From positions 7,595,501-7,659,500 of the forward strand of contig OX940870.1 in NCBI GenBank assembly GCA_954871525.1: 64,000 nucleotides of DNA. Direction: 5' to 3'. This stretch comes from Parietaria judaica. Taxonomy: Eukaryota; Streptophyta; Magnoliopsida; Rosales; Urticaceae. The translations under genes and the position numbers were made by a program. Shown here piece by piece: positions 11,039 through 21,010 of this stretch; position 1 is the stretch's first letter; every line of letters begins with the position of its first letter. The notes under the pieces were generated by a model. That model searched no databases and was not told where the DNA came from. It saw only the letters and a program-made list of their open reading frames with translations.

Positions 11039-14000
11039 ATGAAAGCTCATCTGAAGTCACTCACGCTCTCCCGTTTCCCTTTCTTCCCGCGCAAATTCAC
11101 ACCCCGTGCTCCTTCTCTCACCCTTCACAAGGTATTATCCGAATCGCCATTGTTCTCGTTCTCGGAGTATGGAAATCCATGAATAACATTTTCATTTCTT
11201 GGCAGTCTCGGTTGAGTCTAGCTGGATATGGCTGTACGGCTACTTCACGCGCGGTCGACGACGTTCTGCTTCTCGGAAGCGGAGAATCTAGCCCAATGGC
11301 GACCGATTTCCTGCGTCTCATGGAAGAGCGCGGTGTCCGTGCCAACTCTCAGACATATTTGTGGCTTCTCGAAGGCTGTGTTGGTTCCGGGACTCTGGTC
11401 GATGTTCGGAAGCTCCATTGCCGGGTTTTGAAGCTCGGTTTCAATGAGGAAGACGATCTTTGTGTGAGGCTTGTTGAGAATTATGTTGCCTTCGGTGACT
11501 CCGATGGCGTTCGCAAGGTTATCGACGAAATGCCTCGGATAAGCTTGGCTTCATGGAATAGGATCATCCATGGGTTTGTGGAAAATAAACAGTTTCTCTG
11601 GGTTTTTGCTGTCTATGAGAAGATGATGATGAACCATGTTGATCCCGACGGAAGCACTTTTGTTGCGTTGTTGAAGTCGTGCAGCAGCGGTAATGTCGGT
11701 ATCCACTATGTCGAGAAAGTTCATGCGAGGATTGTTCGTCACGGATTCGATACGTATCCTACAGTATGCAATCTTCTGATTAATTTGTATCTGAAACGGA
11801 GTTTCGTAGATTCTGCTAAAAAAGTTTTCCGTAACTTGCTTTCAAAGGACAGCGTTTCTTGGGTCGCAATGATTTCCGGTCTATCTCAAAATGAACGTGA
11901 AGAAGAAGCCGTTCTGCTATTCCGTCAAATGCACGCATCGGGAATTTCGGCGACTCCGTATATTTTTTCCAGCGTCCTAAGCGCCTGTACCAAAATGGAG
12001 ATGTTTCGAGTGGGGTTGCAAATTCACGGCTTAGCTTTTAAAGGAGGATTTTCGAGCGACACATATGTTTGCAATGCTCTCGTGACGCTGTATGCTCGAT
12101 CGGGAAACGTGATATCTGCTGAAGTAATATTTAATTTAATGCAAAATCGGGATGGAGTTTCGTACAACGCGCTCATCTCTGGCTTAGCACAGTGTGGATA
12201 TAGTGACCGGGCATTGGAATTGTTTCGGAAAATGCAAATTGACTGTTTGAAGCCCGACTGTGTCACAATAGCAAGTCTCTTAAGCGCTTGTGCTTCTCTT
12301 GGGGCGCTATATAAAGGAGAACAACTTCACGCCTATGCAATGAAAGCCGGAATTTCCTCGGATATTATCATCGAGGGTTCTGTGCTTGATCTTTACGTGA
12401 AGTGTGCTAGGTTACAAACTGCACATAATTTTTTTCTCACGACGGAGCGGGCAAATGTGGTGCTCTGGAATGTGATGCTTGTCGCCTATGGAGAATCCGA
12501 CAATCTGAGAAAATCATTTGAGGTATTTCGGCAGATGCAGATAGAGGGTATTGTTCCCAACGATTTCACTTACCCGAGTATTCTCAGAACATGTACGGCC
12601 GTTGGGGAAATCGATCTCGGTGAACAGATTCACACTCAAGTGGTGAAAACTGGGTTTCAGTTCAATGTTTATGTTTGTAGCGTGCTTATCGACATGTATT
12701 CTAAGCTTGGAAGATTAGATCTTGCGATGAAGATTCTCAGACGGATTTCTGGTGCTGATGTTGTCTCTTGGACTGCAATGATTGCCGGTTTCACACAGCA
12801 CGGTTTGTTTTCTGAAGCGCTAAAGTTGTTTGAAGAAATGGAATGTCACGGAATCAGACCCGATAATATAGGATTTGCTAGTGCAATTACTGCATGTGCC
12901 GGTATCAAAGCTCTGAATCAGGGAAGACAAATCCAAGCTCAGTCTTATCTCTCTGGATATTCAAATGATGTCTCAATCAGCAATGCGCTTGTGAGTCTTT
13001 ACTCTAAGTGTGGAAGGATTCCGGAAGCTTACCGAGCATTAGATAAAAACGATGCCAAGGATAAAATATCATGGAACTCGTTAATCTCAGGTTTGGCACA
13101 GAGTGGCTTCTATGAAGAATCACTGCAGGTGTTCTGTAAAATGAACAGTGCCAGAGTTAAGGCCAATCACTTCACGTTCGGTTCTGCGGTTAGTGCTGCC
13201 GCTAATTTAGCTAACATAAAACAAGGACAACAAATTCACGCAATGATTTTGAAAACCGGGTACATTTCGGAACCTGAGGTTTCCAATGTTCTGATCACCT
13301 TATATGCAAAGTGTGGGAGGATCAACGATGCCAAGAGGGAATTTTATGAAATGCCGGAAAAGAACGAGGTCTCGTGGAATGCCGTGATCACCGCCTGTTC
13401 TCAACACGGATGTGGACTAGAGGCTCTTCACCTCTTTGAGAAAATGAAGTGGCACGGAGTTTTACCGAGCCATATAACTTTTGTTGGCGTCCTCTCGGCT
13501 TGTAGCCACGTGGGTTTGGTAAAAGAAGGGCTTATGTACTTCGATTCCATGAGCGAAGAACACGGTCTAGTACCAAAGCCAGAACATTATGTTTGTGTCG
13601 TTGATCTTCTGGGTCGGGCTGGGCTACTACATGATGCAATGTTGTTTGTGCAGAAGATGCCTGTGAAACCGGATTCAATGATTTGGAGGACCCTTTTGAG
13701 TGCATGCACAGTTCATAAAAACCTGGAGATTGGAGAATTCGCCGCTAAATCTCTTCTCGCTTTAGAACCCCATGATTCAGCCACTTATGTTCTCTTGTCA
13801 AACATGTATGCTGTGACAGGGCAGTGGGATTTTCGGGATCAAACAAGAAAGTTGATGAAAGACCGCGGCGTGAAGAAAGAACCCGGTCGTAGCTGGATCG
13901 AGGTTGACAACTCGTTTCATGCATTCTTCGTCGGTGACAGACTACACCCACTTGCAGACAAGATTTACGAGTATTTAGCAGATTTGAACGAGCGGGCATT

Positions 14001-14289
14001 TGCGATTGGTTACGTGCAGGAGCGTTATAGCCTCTTGAGCGTTGAAGAGCAAGAGCAGAGAGACTCGAGAGCTTATATTCACAGCGAGAGGCTAGCGATA
14101 AGCTTTGGGTTGCTTAGCATTGGTGGTGGTCGTCCTGTAAACGTGATTAAAAATCTGCGCATATGCAGGGATTGCCATAACTGGGTCAAATGTGTGTCGA
14201 AAATCTCGAATAGAACTATTGTGGTGCGAGATGCGTATCGCTTCCATCATTTTGAAGACGGTGTTTGTTCGTGTAGAGATTATTGGTGA
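11039..14289 (+). CDS. DYW-class pentatricopeptide repeat protein (organelle RNA editing factor)
   Basis: PLS-type PPR proteins bind single RNAs in plastids or mitochondria; the C-terminal DYW domain is a cytidine-deaminase-like module for C-to-U editing. The main exon runs from at least 11206 to the TGA at 14287-14289 and contains around twenty repeats (recurring motifs such as SWNALISG-like, YAKCGRI, ALxLFxxM), then E/E+ regions. The DYW domain follows, with HSERLAISFGLL (HxE), NLRICRDCHN (CxxC) and the terminal CSCRDYW. Two starts are possible. An ATG at 11179 gives 1036 residues. My preferred model begins at 11039, uses a 93-base exon (11039-11131) and a 74-base intron (11132-11205, AAG|GTATTA ... 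TTGGCAG), and gives 1058 residues with an Arg-rich, acid-free N terminus typical of an organelle presequence. Architecture and size resemble the Arabidopsis protein At4g13650, as I recall it. Confidence 0.9.
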
Positions 14290-15409
14290 ATTTCTTGGAG
14301 ACTCAGATGATGGTGGAGCCCTGGTCTTCAGGGTCGAACAGGTCTCCGTTGGATGCGCAGATAGCTGTCATCAGCACCCCAACGGTCAGCCTGGTGGAGA
14401 ACGACCCAGATGAGGACATCGGAGTGGGTGTCTCCGTTTAGAGTGCCAAGGTGGCCGGTGAGGCTTCAGCTGAAGAACCCGAGTATGGATCGGACGGCGA
14501 AGAATGAGCTGGCGGATATGATACAGGCAAAGGAGGCAGGAATGGCATAATAATGGTACATTTGTATCACTAGGCCAGCCAAGAAGGCGGTGTCGACTTC
14601 GCCTACTCTTCTCTGCTCAACTTTCCGCAGATTACCCTTTGAGGTCGGCCGTCGGCATGATATACTACATTTAGGTTTTGTACTGTCTTTTTTAGGGGCC
14701 GGAGTTTAGAAGAGCACTGGCGAAAGTTAGAATGGCTCTCTGCTCTGTTATTTTGTTTCTCTCCGTTGTGTAAATGTGTACATACATTTTTCTTCCAACC
14801 TGATTATTTTATTTATTTTCACCTTTTGAATTGAATTAAAGAAGCTTTAATCATCCTTAAACTTGCGAGTAATTGTTTTGTTTTGGTTATAATTCATTTT
14901 ATTTGTGGGTTTGTTCCAATTTTTATGAGAGAAGCTTGTCTCACTAAGCAATTCCAAAAGCTTGAAATATCTGAAATTAAACTTGTATACAGCTTTAGAT
15001 CTTGTCTTGCTTGTTTGTGTGCGAGTGTGTTGAAATTTATAAACGACACCTTAATCAATTTATCATGAAGATAGTTATAGCAGAACTTGTACTTTAATAA
15101 CATCTTCAATAATCCTACGTTAAATTTATTGTAAAATAATAATTATTACATGATATTAAAAAAACAAAAAAGGATTTTTTTCCCCCTCATTTTTCTTCTA
15201 CGTCCAAAAATAAAACATAATACACGAAAATCTACTGTATTAGAAAATGTTATAGAAGTAGCGTGAAGAAATGGCATGCAAGTTCTAAACTTTGGACTTT
15301 GGCATACGTACACTTTTTTTTGGCTTCTTTATAGATTTGAGCCGACAAATACACAAGCTAAATCTTGACGTATTATACAAGAAACACAGCAATCGAACTG
15401 AGTAAGTAG
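14290..15409. other. PPR 3' region and convergent spacer
   Basis: Lies between the convergent PPR and ING2 genes. The first 400 bases have clearly higher GC than typical spacer and contain minus-strand frames with hydrophobic stretches (for example LTVGVLMTAICASNGDLFD near 14320-14380), broken by stops. This may be a gene relic or simply untranslated sequence. The rest is AT-rich without features. Confidence 0.4.
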
Positions 15410-17140
15410 TCAATACAAAGGAAGTGACCTACATGTTGGACAATACCACTTGCCTTTGAATCTCGTCTCCGGAGTCAACCCCACACATGCGTAGTGAAAC
15501 CATTCACCGCCTTGGCACTGTCAGCAAACAGCACAAATGACATACAATTGGTTAATACTCATGGCTGAAACGACTATCAAATGATTCTACTCACGGTCGA
15601 GCAAAGTAAGATCGAATTAACCCGTCATAATTTAAAATACGTAATAAGAAGGGACACTCACATTTTCATTGTCACAGGCAATCATATCTCCAAAAGACAC
15701 CTGCGTTATATTAAATCAATAAAATTTAGTTCTTTAACTTATGTGATGAAAGTACTAGGTTAATTCTAAAGCAGAGAAGTTCATGAGTAAATGAGAAGTA
15801 TATATGAAACCTGATGGCAGACGCAGTAAGTAGGCTCGTTAGGATCAATCGGGTGATCAGCCTCAACAGGGGCTGCAAAGTCCTTCTTCTGGCTTCCAGG
15901 CGGAGGCATTAACTCGAAATCCCTATCCCAATCTCTCTCTCTGTACTCGGGTCTCCTCGCTTGAGGTGTTCCATAACCCCCTCTTCGTTTTTCGCTTTTC
16001 ACGACAATAGGCAGAGGAGGAAGAATAGCCGGTTCATCTTGTGGTATTTTTCCTTCTGGTAAATTGCAGAATTGAAATTTATTATGTAACGAATAAAACA
16101 GAACTATGAAATCCAAGTTCATCACTGTAAATTGATATGGTTTATATAGGAATATATAGGAAGAACAATATGTACCTTGCTTTAGATCTTCTGCAAAGTG
16201 GGTCAGATCCTCATCAAGTCGTTTCACATGACTATCTATCTAAGGAATGAATGAAACAACGTAAAAGATTCAGTAAGATTATACTTTACATATATGTTAT
16301 TCAAATCACACGGCAATTCAAACATATTAGACCATTTGGGTACGGCTCGCATAACCCAATTTCGAACGAAAACTACGGACATACGAGAACAATCAACTAT
16401 GATCGAGAATATGTTAAAATGAACGAGAGTGCGAAATCTGGGCTAAACTAATCAACCCTAAAACGCCAATTATAAAAATTATGTCGCACTGAACTTATAC
16501 GTTCTTGAAAATCTCGGTATTTCGAAACAGAAAGTCGAAAACTTGAGTAAACGCAATATGATCAATCAAACAAAGAGAACACTTACCAGATCATAAGCTT
16601 GCTGTGCCAGCAAAACCTTCTCGGTGCAGAGATTCAACGCGCTATCCTGATTCTCCTCGATATCCTTTCGAAGTTTCTCCATAGCGGCGTCGTCATCCTC
16701 GTTGTTATTAGCATAGTGATTGTAGCTGTTGTAATTTCCTTTCTTCAAGCTCTGTGAAGACAATCCCAAGCTGTACTTGGTCTGCTGCCTCGACTGGTTT
16801 ATCATGGCTTCAGGCCAAACAACCCACCAAGATCCACAAAGTGAGACGACAGCTAAAATTCATACTGAAAACAAAAAGAGTGAATGCGATCGTTGAACCA
16901 GGCGGTTTCTGTACATTGGGAACGCTCGTCGAGCTCTCTGACGGTGTTGAGGAGCCTCTGAAGCTCAGCCGGCAATGTGCTCGCGTCTTCGATGAGGTCA
17001 AAAGCAAGAATTTCGACGATCAGATTCGTCTCTGACGAGGCTTTGAAAGCAGAAAAGAGAACGATGATGTGGTGAAGAGAAAATGGAAGCTTACATTCCA
17101 AGTAGTCGTCGACGAAAACTCCGGTGCGCGCGATCGCCAT
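15410..17140 (-). CDS. ING2: ING2-type PHD-finger protein (inhibitor of growth)
   Basis: ING proteins read histone H3 trimethylated at Lys4 through a PHD finger and recruit histone acetyltransferase or deacetylase complexes in the nucleus. Seven coding exons on the minus strand: 17095-17140, 16915-16986, 16587-16807, 16176-16239, 15811-16055, 15662-15700 and 15410-15517 (46, 72, 221, 64, 245, 39, 108 bases), giving 264 residues in frame. The N-terminal ING domain starts [18 protein letters not shown] and includes [21 protein letters not shown] basic/acidic linker follows ([16 protein letters not shown]). The PHD finger starts at [19 protein letters not shown], continues [12 protein letters not shown] and ends KWYCPTC, so the Cys4-His-Cys3 zinc ligands are complete. 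Length matches plant ING2 (about 260). An ACGACGTCGT motif lies some 60 bases upstream of the start. Confidence 0.93.
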
Positions 17141-17265
17141 TGAAATTGCTTCCTAGGGTTTGCTTCTCTGCAAAATTCGATCGAGAGAGAAACACCCAAC
17201 GACGTCGTTCTTGTGGCGGGAATCGCTTAAATTACAGAAAAAAAAAATAATCTATTTTAATAAAA

Positions 17266-19039
17266 GGGATAATAGCGGCAAAAGTGGCCAAAGTTAGGCC
17301 AAGTGTGCAAATAAGTGGTCAAACCAATTTAATATCGGCATAAGTAGCGAAAGTTTACCAAACCGTGGACAGTACAAATTCCATCCATTTCATGTCAACG
17401 CCGTTAGCCACGTCATTTCCACAAGTGTTGAGCTTTGGCCACTTATTTGCACACTCAGCCTAACTTTAGCCACTTTTGTCGCTATTATCCCTTATTTTTT
17501 TTGCGTTCCAAAGTATTTTTAGGGTTTATCTAGGTATTTTTTTCTTTTTCTTTTTCCTAAGATTTGACTAAAACTTGATTTCCGAAAGAACTGATTCCGT
17601 TTTTTAAATTTAGAACGCTGAATATCACTCTCAATTTTGAAAACATTAAAATGTGTTATCAGTTTCACATGTAATTTACGATCATACGATTTGACATAAA
17701 ACCTCTCTATATTTAATTGTTAGGGACCATTATTTTATTTTATTAATATTATTAATTTTATGAAATTTTATTGTACCACGCTTATATGGACTTTGTCATT
17801 TGAAATCACCACACATAACTTACGAAAAAAAAACCATTTTTGTTAACTTTGCGCAAAATGTAGGGGTTACTAGTGATTAGTTTAACCTCTCCAGTTTGGT
17901 TCACCAGGGTATGGGATAGACAGTACTAACAATTTTTTATGAGGTTCTCGGCCCTGTACAAATTACATGATCATGATTTAGGGGTCGAAATAGAAAAAAT
18001 AAAAAGAAAACCATCTTACGGAATAAGAAATAGAACAAGAAGGTATTAGTCACTTTCACTAATCTCAAAACCCATATCAAATCATTGATGCTACTGTTAA
18101 ATTTTTTATTTTTTTAAGACTATGGTATCTTAGTGTGCCAAACTATTAACCACGAAGCCTTGGCATTATAGACCGAAAGACTACTTCGTCCAGTAAAATT
18201 TCATTTAAATTAATAATCTCAATAAAATAATATTACTAAGTCTCGATTTAGTCCCGGCTCTAACTAACAATGAGGCCAAAATTATTAACGAGATTATCAA
18301 TAAAAAAATATATTGTGGCTAAATGGGTATTTCCTTAAATAAAATTTCGGGTCTCTAACAATTAATTATATCTCAATAAAATAATATTACAAAGTCTCCA
18401 TTTTAGCCTCGACTCTAACTAACAATGTTAGGCCAACATTATTAACAAAATTTTTATTTTGTACAAACGTATTAAAACATACATATTTTAGTTCATTTTA
18501 ATACACACAATGAGTAATTAAAAAAAAACTTGTGGCTAAATGGGTATTTCGTACTTATTCCTTTAAAAAATCTAATGGTCCCTAACAATTAAGTATATAG
18601 ACGTTTTATGTCAAATCCTATGATCGTAAATTACATGTGAAACCGATAACACATTTTAATGTTTTCAAAACTGAGAGTGATATTCAGCATTCTAAATTTT
18701 AAAAGCAGAATCAGTTCTTTCGGAAAAAGTTCTAGTCAAATCTTAAGAAAAGAAAAAAAATAACAAAAAATATCTAGATAAACCCTAAAAAGTACTTTGG
18801 AACGTAAAAAATAAGGGATAATAGCGGCAAAACTAGCTAAAGTTAGGCTGAGTGTGCAAATAAGTGGCCAAAGCTCAACACTTGTGGAAATGACGTGGCT
18901 AACGGCGTTGACATGAATGGATGGAATTTGTACTGTCCACGGTTTAGTAAACTTTGGCTACTTATGCCGATATTAAATCGGTTTGGCCACTTATTTGCAC
19001 ATTTGGCCTAACTTTGGCCACTTTTGCTGCTATTATCCC
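17266..19039. mobile_element. Non-autonomous long-TIR Mutator-like (foldback) element with 9-bp target duplication
   Basis: The element begins GGGATAATAGCGGCAAAA and ends with the inverse (TGCTGCTATTATCCC). It is flanked by a perfect 9-base duplication TTAATAAAA at 17257-17265 and 19040-19048. The two arms (about 17266-17732 and 18574-19039, roughly 467 bases each) are inverted copies of each other, differing by scattered substitutions. Each arm starts with a 225-base unit that is itself an inverted repeat (17266-17491 and 18815-19039), so the element is palindromic at two scales. The central 840 bases carry a 153-base direct repeat (matches at 18216 and 18369) and no coding frame. A 9-base duplication and long TIRs are the signature of Mutator-like elements; lack of transposase means it would depend on another copy. 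Confidence 0.85.
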
Positions 19040-19121
19040 TTAATAAAAAATCGATAATTGAAAAACTGTGAAAAAAAAAATTACGAAATGCTCAATTTTG
19101 TGTCAAATATTTTAAGAAATG

Positions 19122-20240
19122 TTTTTGTCAATAAATTGTTTGTCGTTATCGACAGATTAATCGTTTGCTGATGAATTATCGATAGAAAACCTATAAAAGT
19201 TACCATATGTCGTTATAAATGGAAAAATAATTGTTCTTCCGTTTAAGTACATATATTGTCTTTGATCGTCCAACTTTTACAAGGTTAATTTTCCCCGAAA
19301 ATTAGGACACAAATTTGCAACGGTGGCATGATTAACGGTGAGAGATGGATTTTTAATGGAAGTACCAATATGAATACAAAACCAAAGAATTAGAATTTTA
19401 CCCTAACAAAAAATGATTTGAAACTTGCTAGTCTATATTTAAAAAATATTAAAACTTTCGCCGAGATTAGCCCCATATGTTAGAGTTTAATATGAGAATT
19501 AAATATCCATTAAGTGTTCATTAATGACAAAGTATATTGTGAAAGTGATATCTTTTGGGTCAATAGTCACTTTCCAAAGGTTTGCAACTTTTAGTCAAGT
19601 AGTTATTGTCTGGTAGTTATTTTGCCGAAGGGTTGCAACTTCTAGTAAAGACGTTGTCCTGATTAAGGATTTGAATATTGTTTTTGTCAATAAATTGTTT
19701 GTCGTTATCGACAGACTAATCATTTGTTGATGAATTATCAATAGAAAACCTATAAAAGTTATCATTTGTCGTTATCAAAGTTATCGATGGATTAATCGTT
19801 TATCAATAATTTTATCGATAGAAAAATAATTGTTCTCCCGTTTAAGTACATATATTGTCTTTGATCGTCCAACTTTCGGGCGGTTAATTTTCCCCGAAAA
19901 TTAGGACAAAAATTTGTAATGGTGAGGGATGGATTCTTAATGGAAGTACCAATAGGAATACAATACCAAAGAATTAGAATTTTACCCTAACAAAAAAAAG
20001 ATTTGAATTACTAGTAATTTTTTAAAAAATATTAGAACTTTCGCCGAGATTAGCCCTATACATTAATGTTGGAATTTAATACGTGAATTAAATATCTATT
20101 AAGTGTTCATTAATGACAAAGTATATTCTGAAGAATGATATCTTTTGGGTCAAAAGTCACTTTCCTAAGGGTTGCAACTTTTAGTGAAGTAGTTATTGTT
20201 TGATAGTTATTTTCCTTAAGGGTTGCAACTTTTAGTGAAG
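19122..20240. repeat. Tandem duplication with a 559-base period
   Basis: The sequence from 19122 recurs from 19681 with modest divergence. Matching landmarks are TTTTTGTCAATAAATTG, TTTAAGTACATATATTG, CTTTCGCCGAGATTAG and GTGTTCATTAATGACAAAG. Both units include the first part of the LTR described below (19478 onward in unit 1, 20067 onward in unit 2), so the duplication happened after that LTR had inserted. Confidence 0.85.
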
Positions 20241-20620
20241 TAGTTACTTTGGTAGTTATTTTTTTATTCCCAAAAGACACGTTGAAGAGTTGTATTATTT
20301 AGGGCTAATAGTCACCTTTTGAAGGGTCGCAACTTCTGATGAAGTTGTTAGTTATTATATAAATACATGTTAGATTTCAAAAGAAATCACATCTTGAACT
20401 CTCGTAATTTGATCCCACTCTCTCTACAATCGTTCTTGCCTATTTCGTGCTTCACAAACGATTTGTGCAGCACGAATTAAGGCTTGTCGTATCCTGCAGT
20501 ATTCTTGCGTTGTAGACGTCTAGACGATTTTTGGGGTGCTCGAAATACTATAAAAAAAAAAAAACGTACTTGATGCGTGATTCAAGCCCGGACGTCTTCG
20601 ATCTTAAGAATTATCCAACA
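20067..20620. mobile_element. Solo LTR with 5-bp target duplication
   Basis: A 554-base segment bounded by the inverted ends TGTTGG...CCAACA and flanked on both sides by ATTAA (20062-20066 and 20621-20625). It contains a TATATAAATA promoter-like motif near 20355-20365. No second LTR, primer-binding site or retrotransposon coding sequence is nearby. Solo LTRs arise by recombination between the two LTRs of one element. Whether the parent was Copia or Gypsy type cannot be read from the LTR. It ends about 390 bases upstream of the TAF4 start codon. Confidence 0.88.
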
Positions 20621-21010
20621 ATTAATCAACAAAATTGACTAGAAATTTAAGTTGACACTTCTACACTACTCTTTTAATGTATGCAATCTCTAATTTTCGA
20701 CTCTTTTAATGTATTTATGCAATCTTTAATCTCGATGAGATGTTTCTAACTCATGTCGTTTGTTCATGAGATGTCGTATTTCTTTTTTCTCGTTTTTTGT
20801 TTTTTGTTTTTCACAGATTTAGGAAGATGAATATATATTCCCTGGCTCCTTTGCAAATCCAGCGTTGAATCGTTGATCACCCACCCACACACACGCGTAC
20901 GGCAAAAAGCTCTTCCGAGCAGTTACAGAGCTGAGGAAAGAGAAGTGTCCTGATCAGCCATAACTTGAACGATCAAGGAGTTGAGCTTGTTGAGATCAGC
21001 TGCTGCAGAT

